This document shows, piece after piece, positions 1-5,545 of a stretch of 11,865 bases of DNA (position 1 is the first letter of the stretch; every line of letters starts with the position of its first letter). A program made the translations under genes and the position numbers. The notes under the pieces were generated by a model. That model searched no databases and had not been told where the DNA came from. It worked only from the letters and a program-made list of their open reading frames with translations. Source of the DNA: DATKGN01 sp964385705 (GTDB taxonomy: Bacteria > Patescibacteriota > Microgenomatia > UBA10105 > UBA927); NCBI GenBank assembly GCA_964385705.1, contig CAYLQG010000044.1, positions 1-11,865 of the forward strand. The letters are read 5' to 3'.

Positions 1-422
1 TCTGCATCTTTTACGGGTTTTGCAAGTCGTTTGATTTCAGCAACGACTGCTTCCACACCTTTTTCCATGCCTGCTTTAAGCATCATGGGATTGGCGCCAG
101 CCGTCACGTTTTTGAATCCGGCATTCACAATTGCTTGTGCAAGAAGCGTGCTTGTTGTGGTTCCGTCGCCGGCCACATCATTGGTTTTGCTGGCTGCTTC
201 TTTCACGAGCTGTGCACCCATATTCTCAAACGGATCTTCCAATTCTATTTCTTTGGCGACCGTTACTCCGTCATGGATGACGTTGGGGGCTCCCCATTTC
301 TTATCTAAGGCGACGTTCCGGCCTTTGGGACCCAAGGTCGTCACAACTGCTTTTGCAAGAACATTCACGCCACGGATCAGTGATTGCCGGGCGTCTTCTG
401 AAAATTTAATTTGTTTTGCCAT
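1..422 (-). CDS. groEL: Chaperonin GroEL (Hsp60), N-terminal part, runs off left edge
   Basis: This is the large subunit of the ATP-driven cytosolic folding chamber that works with the GroES lid. The visible 140 residues start MAKQIKFSEDARQSLIRGVN and contain the nucleotide-binding signatures TLGPKGRN (about 29-36) and GDGTTT (about 85-90), the latter carrying the catalytic aspartate. All of this lies in the equatorial ATPase domain; the intermediate and apical domains lie beyond the window. The ATG at 422-420 is preceded on the minus strand by AGGAGG (432-427) with a 4-nt spacer. It sits 95 nt downstream of groES and is presumably co-transcribed with it from the promoter and CIRCE near 868-921. 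Identity is certain; only the missing C-terminal part cannot be assessed. Confidence 0.97.
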   Translation of the reverse strand, partial: MAKQIKFSEDARQSLIRGVNVLAKAVVTTLGPKGRNVALDKKWGAPNVIHDGVTVAKEIELEDPFENMGAQLVKEAASKTNDVAGDGTTTSTLLAQAIVNAGFKNVTAGANPMMLKAGMEKGVEAVVAEIKRLAKPVKDA

Positions 423-426
423 ATAT

Positions 427-432
427 CCTCCT
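427..432 (-). promoter_or_regulatory. Shine-Dalgarno of groEL
   Basis: Perfect AGGAGG on the minus strand, 4 nt before the groEL ATG. It begins only 2 nt after the upstream stem-loop (435-476) ends, so folding of that hairpin could influence ribosome access. Confidence 0.85.
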
Positions 433-434
433 CT

Positions 435-476
435 AGAGTCGCTTTGTCAAAATTCTTATTTTGACGTAGCGAGTCT
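435..476 (-). other. Long stem-loop directly before the groEL ribosome-binding site
   Basis: The arms 435-453 and 458-476 pair around a 4-nt loop (454-457). The top 8 bp (446-453 with 458-465) are perfect. Below them, 439-443 pair with 468-472 and 435-437 with 474-476, with a mismatch at 444/467 and another at 438/473. There is no T-run after it, so it does not look like an intrinsic terminator. It could stabilise or process the groES-groEL mRNA or tune groEL translation. The structure is seen in the sequence; the role is inferred. Confidence 0.6.
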
Positions 477-478
477 TG

Positions 479-508
479 AGTCCTAAGCAGTGTTAGCCGC
501 TTAGGACT
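479..508 (-). other. 10-bp stem-loop just after groES
   Basis: Perfect 10-bp inverted repeat: AGTCCTAAGC at 479-488 and GCTTAGGACT at 499-508, with a 10-nt loop. On the transcribed minus strand it begins 9 nt after the groES stop codon. No U-tract follows, so full termination is unlikely. Partial attenuation or protection of the groES 3' end, adjusting the GroES:GroEL ratio, is possible. Confidence 0.6.
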
Positions 509-517
509 ACATTGTTT

Positions 518-814
518 TTATTCTACGATTGCCAATATATCTTTCTGTTCAACGAGCATCCACTCGGCGCCGTTAACTTTGACTTCATTGCCTCCCCACT
601 TTTTATACATAACCTTCATGCCGACTTTCACGACCATTTTGACTTCTTTTCCTTTTTCATCAACGGAACCCGGACCCACAGCCATCACCTCACCCATCTG
701 GGGTTTTTCTTTGGCGCTGTCGGGAAGGATAATTCCTGAAGGAAGCTTTTCTTCAGCTTCAAGGGGTTTGATGAGAACATTATCAAAAAGCGGCTTTATA
801 TTTAACTTTGCCAT
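518..814 (-). CDS. groES: Co-chaperonin GroES (Hsp10)
   Basis: GroES is the heptameric lid of the GroEL chamber, acting in the cytoplasm. The 98-residue length is normal for the family. The sequence begins MAKLNIKPLFDNVLIKPLEA. It shows the mobile-loop region with the hydrophobic GroEL-contact motif GIILPD (about 27-32), the GEVMAVGPG strand (about 41-49), and the end DILAIVE. The ATG at 814-812 has AGGAGG at 825-820 with a 5-nt spacer, an excellent ribosome-binding site. It is the first gene of the groES-groEL operon, downstream of a sigma70-like promoter and a CIRCE-like operator, so heat-shock control by an HrcA-type repressor is expected. hrcA itself is not in this window. Confidence 0.97.
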   Translation of the reverse strand: MAKLNIKPLFDNVLIKPLEAEEKLPSGIILPDSAKEKPQMGEVMAVGPGSVDEKGKEVKMVVKVGMKVMYKKWGGNEVKVNGAEWMLVEQKDILAIVE

Positions 815-819
815 AAATT

Positions 820-825
820 CCTCCT
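820..825 (-). promoter_or_regulatory. Shine-Dalgarno of groES
   Basis: AGGAGG on the minus strand with a 5-nt spacer to the groES ATG. Together with the groEL site it shows that this organism uses canonical anti-SD pairing for at least these genes. Confidence 0.85.
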
Positions 826-867
826 TTAAAAATAATTTATATACTTCTTTGAACTTTCTGGAAGTCG

Positions 868-894
868 TTGGCAGTCTTAAGAAGTGACTGCTAT
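868..894 (-). promoter_or_regulatory. CIRCE-like HrcA operator of groESL
   Basis: On the plus strand this reads TTGGCAGTC, 9 nt, GACTGCTAT. The CIRCE consensus is TTAGCACTC-N9-GAGTGCTAA. Each arm matches 7 of 9 positions and the 9-nt spacing is exact. The internal C-to-G change in one arm is mirrored by G-to-C in the other, so dyad symmetry (GCAGTC/GACTGC) is kept. It starts within the -10 box and covers the predicted transcription start, the expected place for an HrcA repressor site. Confidence 0.8.
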
Positions 895-921
895 TTTATC
901 GGGTATAAAAAATCTTGTCAA
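893..921 (-). promoter_or_regulatory. sigma70-type promoter of groESL
   Basis: On the minus strand: a perfect -35 box TTGACA (921-916), a 17-nt spacer, and a -10 box TAAAAT (898-893, 5 of 6 to consensus). The -10 overlaps both the stop codon of the upstream nucleotidyltransferase gene and the outer bases of the CIRCE element. Transcription should start near 886, giving a 5' leader of about 70 nt to the groES ATG. Confidence 0.8.
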
Positions 922-1795
922 TAGGTATTTTTCTTTTTGCCAGCCGGATCTCAAATGCGCGGCGTATCCACGCCCTCGCGTCATGCGGATGAAACCGCAA
1001 TACGCCATCCCGTATGACCTCATGCGTCCGACGGCGCGCCATGTACCAAAGTTGAAAATATTTCGCAGGCGTTTCAAAAAGCCTTAAGATTTTCCGTGAC
1101 CACCTGGTCCACCAATGCGAAATCTTCGGATGCTGGTTACGGCCCCGTTCTTTAATATTCCACGCGACGGGAAGATATTTTTTCACCCATATATTTGCCT
1201 GCAGGAATCGCCAATACGTGTTTTTTCTCGACCATAGGGGCTCCATCTGTAATACTTCGTGGGCACTGAATAAATCCTTTTCACCCTCTGAAAGACTCAT
1301 CGCCTCTTCGCTCATGAACATATTGAGACAAATTTTATTGGAAACATTGGTCGCTCCCGGCTTCCGCCGCATACCCAAAAGGTCAACGGCGATTGTCACG
1401 AGAAGACGGCTTATCCACAACGTCCCGCGCGCGGTGATAAAAAATAAATCGATATCGTCGTGCCGTTCGGCATTATTGACGGCTACCCCGCCTGTCACGC
1501 CGACAAGAAATATTGTGGGGATGAGTTGGAGCCAACGGGCGACAAGCCGTGCGGTCTCCCATTTATGCTTTGAAACGCTATGGCGTTCTTCGTAAGTCGC
1601 AAGCACGTTTTGGCGCCCCTTTAAGAATAATTGGTATCCCGAACGATTGACGCCGGGGACAGTAGATGAACGGAAATTTTTCCGCGGAACCCGCTGGATA
1701 CACCAATAATAGAGATCATCCGTAGAGAGCGGATAATCAAATATATCAGCATAGGCAACCGTTGCATAAAGATAATCAGAGATCGTTAAAGCCAT
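896..1795 (-). CDS. Nucleotidyltransferase-fold protein of unknown function
   Basis: A 299-residue protein. Its central block, VGVTGGVAVNNAE followed by DDIDLFFI (about 98-120), resembles the active-site signature of the polymerase-beta/MNT nucleotidyltransferase fold: a Gly-rich turn, then a strand with acidic residues D113, D114 and D116. The usual Gly-Ser of the turn is replaced by TGG. Residues 1-60 look like a small helical, winged-helix-like module (ISDYLYATVAYADIFDYPLS). The C-terminal half is rich in Trp, Arg and Lys, with no clear transmembrane segment. Such proteins transfer a nucleotide to a protein, RNA or small molecule; the substrate cannot be told here. The ATG follows the stop of the binding-protein gene by 2 nt (TAAGTATG), with no good Shine-Dalgarno, suggesting translational coupling. 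The groESL promoter lies in its last codons. Confidence 0.6.
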   Translation of the reverse strand: MALTISDYLYATVAYADIFDYPLSTDDLYYWCIQRVPRKNFRSSTVPGVNRSGYQLFLKGRQNVLATYEERHSVSKHKWETARLVARWLQLIPTIFLVGVTGGVAVNNAERHDDIDLFFITARGTLWISRLLVTIAVDLLGMRRKPGATNVSNKICLNMFMSEEAMSLSEGEKDLFSAHEVLQMEPLWSRKNTYWRFLQANIWVKKYLPVAWNIKERGRNQHPKISHWWTRWSRKILRLFETPAKYFQLWYMARRRTHEVIRDGVLRFHPHDARAWIRRAFEIRLAKRKIPIDKIFYTR

Positions 1796-1797
1796 AC

Positions 1798-3396
1798 TTA
1801 CGGAGTTGTGGTCGGAGCAGGACCTGTCGTTAAACCATAACTAGAAAAAACCTGAGCAAACCCGCTTGCAGCCGTATTGAGTGCATCGCCTGGAGACGTG
1901 CCCCCTCCGACTGCGTTTACTGCGTCACCGAGATATTTGATCAACTTATCGTTAATACCGTTGTCAAACGTCCGGGACGCAAGCGGGAACGATTTATCGG
2001 TCGGCGCTTCCTTAATATACGCTCCGACGTATGGATCGTCAACAATGGTATTACCGAGGTCCACACGGGCGTACGGTTCTCCGAATAATCGCGTCTTGGC
2101 GGCCTCGGTATAAAATTTTGTGACAACGTCTTTACTGGTCATATATTGCACCAATTCCCAGGCCTGCGCCTGGTGCTTACTTTTCGATGAAACACCCTCA
2201 ACCCAATACGAAGCCCAGTTAATGGTATTTCCGGGCAATTGCGGAATAGGGACTACTTTAAAATTCAGCTGCGGGTTCATTTGTTTAATATCAAACACAC
2301 GCCAGGATGGCGCTAAAATCATCGCAACCTTCCCGTTGGCAAACGCATAGATGGAATTATCCATGGAATCATTCCATGTATACACAGGGTCTGATGGGTT
2401 AGAAAACTTCCGGTAAAATACCAGAGCTTCCTGCGCCTTGGAATCGGAAGGAATGGACAATTTTGCGCCATTCTGAAGCATCATTGTGGCCATAATATCG
2501 CTATAATTTTCAACATTACTGGTCGTTCCAAGGGCAATTGCCGACGTTACAATCGTGGTATCGTTTTTTACCGTCAATTTAGGAACGATATTGAGAACAT
2601 CTTCCCACGTCGTCGGCGGCGTCACACCGGCTGAAGCAAACAGATCTTCATTATAATAGAGGCCAAGTCCGTCAATCATAATCGGCATTCCGTAAATTGC
2701 GGATCCTCCGACGAGGTCGTCGTTTGCGACCGGATAAAATGTCGAATTAAATTGTGGCACAGTCATAATCGTGCTTGGGGCTGTAGACAAATCACCCGCA
2801 AGCATCGGCACCCACGTATTATGGAACCGAAATACATCCGGTCCATCGCCCCGGTCTAAAGCCGCCTGCAGCCGTTCCCGATACTGTTGAGGTGACTGCT
2901 GTGTGTACGTTACTTTCACATTCGGATGCGCAGTCTCAAAGCTTGCGAGCACACTTTGCATGGTGGCATTATTTTCCCATAGACCCCAATACGTGAGATT
3001 TGCGTTGCCGGACAACGAGGAACCGCCGATCCCCAGCTTACCCAACACGAGAACCAGAACAGCCATGACGATGAGGATAACCCCGATAAGAAGAAATCGT
3101 TTCATCCACGGATTCCCCGTGGGCGGCGGAGGCGAAGCAGGGATTTCTACAGGGGCCTGATTTGGTGTATTCTCAGGAGCAATCTGTGGTATAAACGGGT
3201 TCGCGTTGGGCGGAGCAGATGGGACGACAAACGCCTGATCAGGAGGGGGCATAACTGCCGGCTGTGGGGGCTCGGGAGGTATTGTTGGCTCAGAAGCTGC
3301 AGGAGGAGGAGCTGCAGGGGAAAATCCGGACTGCGGGAGAGTTCCAAAATCCGGCGGAGGAACTGATTCCTGCGGAGCCTGCGGAACATCGCTCAT
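1798..3396 (-). CDS. Membrane-anchored extracellular solute-binding protein (ABC type, family 1-like)
   Basis: A 532-residue protein with three parts. Residues 1-99 are rich in Pro, Ala and Gln and probably disordered in the cytoplasm. Residues about 101-119 (FLLIGVILIVMAVLVLVLG) form one transmembrane helix. Residues about 133-520 resemble sugar-type ABC solute-binding proteins: LTYWGLWENN, FETAHPNVKVTYTQQSP, GDGPDVFRFHN, an LGLYYNEDLF block followed by PPTTWEDVL, and ANGKVAMILAPSWR. There is no lipobox, so anchoring is by the helix with the binding domain outside. No permease or ATPase genes are adjacent. The start is taken at 3396-3394 because GGAGG (3408-3404) lies 7 nt upstream. An ATG 12 codons earlier (3432) has no ribosome-binding site. 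The nucleotidyltransferase-fold gene follows after 2 nt. Confidence 0.85.
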   Translation of the reverse strand: MSDVPQAPQESVPPPDFGTLPQSGFSPAAPPPAASEPTIPPEPPQPAVMPPPDQAFVVPSAPPNANPFIPQIAPENTPNQAPVEIPASPPPPTGNPWMKRFLLIGVILIVMAVLVLVLGKLGIGGSSLSGNANLTYWGLWENNATMQSVLASFETAHPNVKVTYTQQSPQQYRERLQAALDRGDGPDVFRFHNTWVPMLAGDLSTAPSTIMTVPQFNSTFYPVANDDLVGGSAIYGMPIMIDGLGLYYNEDLFASAGVTPPTTWEDVLNIVPKLTVKNDTTIVTSAIALGTTSNVENYSDIMATMMLQNGAKLSIPSDSKAQEALVFYRKFSNPSDPVYTWNDSMDNSIYAFANGKVAMILAPSWRVFDIKQMNPQLNFKVVPIPQLPGNTINWASYWVEGVSSKSKHQAQAWELVQYMTSKDVVTKFYTEAAKTRLFGEPYARVDLGNTIVDDPYVGAYIKEAPTDKSFPLASRTFDNGINDKLIKYLGDAVNAVGGGTSPGDALNTAASGFAQVFSSYGLTTGPAPTTTP

Positions 3397-3403
3397 TACG
3401 ACG

Positions 3404-3408
3404 CCTCC
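3404..3408 (-). promoter_or_regulatory. Shine-Dalgarno deciding the start of the binding-protein gene
   Basis: GGAGG on the minus strand, 7 nt before the ATG at 3396. It favours this start over the in-frame ATG at 3432, which lacks any purine-rich site upstream. Confidence 0.75.
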
Positions 3409-3432
3409 AGTTGTTAACGGTTGATCATCCAT

Positions 3433-3491
3433 ACGACAAATAAATAACGATTAGTACATAACTCAAGAATATCTAGTACAATTATCATATC
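3433..3491. promoter_or_regulatory. Divergent promoter region between the binding-protein gene and vanW
   Basis: AT-rich gap between divergently transcribed genes. For vanW the best -10 candidate is TACAAT (3477-3482), only 9 nt before the ATG and without a convincing -35. For the minus-strand gene a TTGTAC (3481-3476) could serve as -35, but no clear -10 stands out. TAGTACA occurs twice as a direct repeat (3452-3458 and 3474-3480), 22 bp apart, about two helical turns. It is a possible regulator-binding pair. Confidence 0.4.
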
Positions 3492-4916
3492 ATGCGGGAT
3501 TCAAAGAACAAGACAAAAAAAACGATTACCCCAAAAATCCTTCATATACTCCCCCAATGGTTTATCATATTAGCGAGCATTGTGGTGGTCTTATACGCGG
3601 CAACATGGGGAAGTATCGCGATGTTTGACGCGTACTATCAAAATAAAACCTATCCGAACGTCTACATCGGCGGCAAGTGGTTCGGCGATAAAACGAAAGA
3701 TGAAATTGCAACGTATTGGAGAGAGAAGAATGAACCTTTTGCCTCAGCTAAGTTCGAATTACGGTTTAATTCGACAATTGCAACAGTCTCGGGAAGCGAC
3801 ATCGATCTCGGATATGATGCTGACCTCTCAGCGACACAGGCCTATCTCATAGGCCGTTCTGACGGTATATTATCAAACCTGTATACCAAATTTTTTCAGA
3901 AAAAAGTGGATTTACAGCCCTATTTCCGTTGGAAAGAAAACGTCATTAACGATCTTCTGGACAATTTGTCAGAACAAATCGATATTCCGGTTGAAAACGC
4001 ACTATTTACGTTTTCCAATAACAAAGTTACCGCATTTAAGCCCTCCAAAAATGGTTTAGCGCTCAATCGCCCTCTGGCTCTTGAGCGGATTCAGCAGGCA
4101 TTTTTGACTGTGGCGAAAACCGATCAACAGTATATCAGGGTTAATCTCCCGGTTGATACTGTAAAACCCGATGTTTCAACCGGTGACGCCAACCGCTTCG
4201 GTATCAAAGAACTTATCGCATCCGGATACTCGGAATTTGAGGGATCTATACCGGGCCGCATTCACAATGTAGCTCTTGCCGCTGACCGGCTGAACGGCGT
4301 TCTCATAAAGCCCGGCGACACATTTTCGTTTGATGATGCCGTCGGTGATATATCAGCCGCAACCGGATACCAGTCTGCATATATCATCAAAGACGGACAC
4401 ACCGTTTTAGGCGATGGCGGCGGCGTCTGCCAGGTATCGACAACACTATTCCGTGCAGCACTTAACGCCGGCCTTCCGATCGTTGAACGCCACGCCCATG
4501 ATTACCGCGTCCACTACTATGAAGAGGGCGGATTTAAACCCGGACTTGATGCGACGGTCTACAGCCCGTCGGTTGACCTGAAATTCAAAAATGATACACC
4601 GGGCTATATTCTCATTCAGACAAAAACAGATACGGCGAACTTGAATCTAACATTTGATTTATACGGGACAAACGATGGAAGGGTAGCTCAAATCAGCAAT
4701 CAAAAACTCTGGGGAGTAACTCCTCCTCCGCCTGATCTTTACCAGGATGATCCGACCATCCCTAAGGGGACGATAAAACAGGTTGATTTTTCGGCATGGG
4801 GCGCAAAGGCATCATTTGACTATATGGTGAAGCGGGGCGCCCAGACGCTGGAACAAACGACATTTTATTCAAATTTTCAGCCATGGCAGGCGGTGTATTT
4901 GCGGGGTACACTGTAA
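3492..4916 (+). CDS. VanW family protein, membrane-anchored
   Basis: A 474-residue protein: a short basic N-terminus, one transmembrane helix at about 22-40 (QWFIILASIVVVLYAATWG), then an extracytoplasmic region. Residues about 48-250 resemble the peptidoglycan-binding-like domain often found before VanW (YPNVYIGGKWFGDKTKDEI and a repeat-like second half). The VanW domain spans about 256-392, with the hallmark GGGVCQVSTTLFRA (309-322), the start RIHNVALAADRLNGVLIKPG and the tract ERHAHDYRVHYY. VanW was named from vancomycin-resistance clusters, but its biochemical role is unknown; a cell-envelope role is inferred. The only ATG before the membrane helix is at 3492. No Shine-Dalgarno precedes it, and a -10-like TACAAT ends 9 nt upstream, so the mRNA may be leaderless. 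Confidence 0.92.
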   Translation: MRDSKNKTKKTITPKILHILPQWFIILASIVVVLYAATWGSIAMFDAYYQNKTYPNVYIGGKWFGDKTKDEIATYWREKNEPFASAKFELRFNSTIATVSGSDIDLGYDADLSATQAYLIGRSDGILSNLYTKFFQKKVDLQPYFRWKENVINDLLDNLSEQIDIPVENALFTFSNNKVTAFKPSKNGLALNRPLALERIQQAFLTVAKTDQQYIRVNLPVDTVKPDVSTGDANRFGIKELIASGYSEFEGSIPGRIHNVALAADRLNGVLIKPGDTFSFDDAVGDISAATGYQSAYIIKDGHTVLGDGGGVCQVSTTLFRAALNAGLPIVERHAHDYRVHYYEEGGFKPGLDATVYSPSVDLKFKNDTPGYILIQTKTDTANLNLTFDLYGTNDGRVAQISNQKLWGVTPPPPDLYQDDPTIPKGTIKQVDFSAWGAKASFDYMVKRGAQTLEQTTFYSNFQPWQAVYLRGTL

Positions 4917-4924
4917 TTGAGTTC

Positions 4925-5036
4925 AGATGCGGCGAGGTACGATTTTTGTGAGTCTGTCACGCAGGGAATGGACAAATTACGTCTAATAATTTATGTTGCT
5001 TGACAGACGATACAAAAAGCGCACCTCAGCGCAGAT
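4925..5036. repeat. Long imperfect inverted repeat between vanW and the cytidylyltransferase gene
   Basis: Arms 4925-4963 and 4997-5036 align with about 30 of 40 positions matching. They include perfect blocks GTCTGTCA (4952-4959 with 5001-5008), TTTTTGT (4943-4949 with 5012-5018) and GAGGT (4934-4938 with 5024-5028). The central 33 nt are AT-rich. It fills most of the vanW-downstream gap and ends at the TATAAT of the next gene. It could be a degenerate miniature mobile repeat or a large hairpin ending vanW transcription; there is no clear T-run in either direction. Confidence 0.6.
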
Positions 5037-5041
5037 ATAAT
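5036..5041 (+). promoter_or_regulatory. Perfect -10 box before the cytidylyltransferase gene
   Basis: TATAAT, 8 nt before the ATG at 5050. A TTGACA exists at 5000-5005, but the spacing of 30 nt is too long for a -35, and no other good -35 is seen. If used, transcription would start within about 2 nt of the ATG, giving a leaderless message. This fits the absence of a Shine-Dalgarno. Confidence 0.5.
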
Positions 5042-5049
5042 AATAAAGT

Positions 5050-5475
5050 ATGGAAAACAAAAAAATAGTTCTTGTCGGCGGTTGCTTTGATTTCATCCAT
5101 TTCGGACACATTTCGTTCCTGAAGCAGGCGAAATCACTCGGAGATTATCTCGTCGTAGCATTGGAGTCTGACAAAAACGTACGGCTATCCAAGGGGGAAA
5201 ACCGACCGATACACACTCAGGAGCAGCGTCAGGAAATGCTTCGGTCACTCGTATTTGTTGATGAGGTTATCCCACTCCCCCCGATGAATCTGGACATCGA
5301 ATACTTTGATTTGGTAGAAAAAATACATCCTCAGATCATTGCCGTTACCGAAGGAGACCTTATCGTTGACAAAAAACTGAAGCAGGCGGAACGGGTCGGC
5401 GCCAAACTCGTAGTAATCCCCAAAGTCCACGCTCCCTCAACAAGCCAATTAGCCAAACTCCTGGGCCTCGAGTAA
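5050..5475 (+). CDS. Cytidylyltransferase-like nucleotidyltransferase (RfaE C-domain / TagD-like)
   Basis: A 141-residue single-domain enzyme of the HxGH nucleotidyltransferase superfamily, which joins a nucleoside monophosphate from CTP or ATP to a phosphorylated small molecule. Motifs: GGCFDFIHFGH (10-20), with the HxGH catalytic histidines H17 and H20; a substrate-loop stretch ENRPIHTQEQRQEML (50-64), very like the C-terminal domain of heptose enzyme RfaE/HldE and archaeal FAD synthetase; and a C-terminal STSQLAKLLGL (130-140) in the position of the nucleotide-binding ST motif. Length fits a stand-alone domain. Substrate (glycerol-3-phosphate, a heptose phosphate or FMN) cannot be decided. 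It is the first gene of a short operon with an MFS transporter and tsaD. Its TAA is 70 nt before the preferred MFS start. Confidence 0.85.
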   Translation: MENKKIVLVGGCFDFIHFGHISFLKQAKSLGDYLVVALESDKNVRLSKGENRPIHTQEQRQEMLRSLVFVDEVIPLPPMNLDIEYFDLVEKIHPQIIAVTEGDLIVDKKLKQAERVGAKLVVIPKVHAPSTSQLAKLLGLE

Positions 5476-5476
5476 A

Positions 5477-5538
5477 ATGACAAGTAATCTTGTCATCCTG
5501 AGTGATCCCGAGTTAACCGAAGGAGAGTCGAAGGATCA
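5477..5538. repeat. Dispersed intergenic repeat of the CCTGAG...GTCGAAGG type with hairpins
   Basis: TGTCATCCTGAG (5491-5502) and GAGTCGAAGGATCA (5525-5538) frame this stretch, a layout I recognise as a common short repeat in many bacterial genomes. Complementary ends: TGATCC (5503-5508) with GGATCA (5533-5538). Just before, ATGACAAG (5477-5484) pairs perfectly with CTTGTCAT (5489-5496) around TAAT, and so hides the upstream ATG in an 8-bp stem. A related copy lies at 8261-8302. Confidence 0.6.
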
Positions 5539-5545
5539 TACTATT

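Noticed and set aside
31..486. Long plus-strand open frame opposite groEL
   Set aside because: Antisense shadow of a clear groEL reading frame; composition unlike a real protein.
479..508. Intrinsic terminator after groES
   Set aside because: The stem is good, but no T-run follows on the transcribed strand and groEL continues the operon.
3147..3389. Arg/Leu-rich open frame within the binding-protein 5' region
   Set aside because: Frame-shifted reading of Pro-rich codons gives spurious Arg/Leu repeats.
3397..3432. Start of the binding-protein gene at the ATG at 3432
   Set aside because: No Shine-Dalgarno there, whereas GGAGG sits 7 nt before the ATG at 3396.
5000..5041. TTGACA (5000-5005) and TATAAT (5036-5041) as one promoter
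   Set aside because: The 30-nt spacing is far outside the 16-19 nt range, and the TTGACA is part of an inverted-repeat arm.
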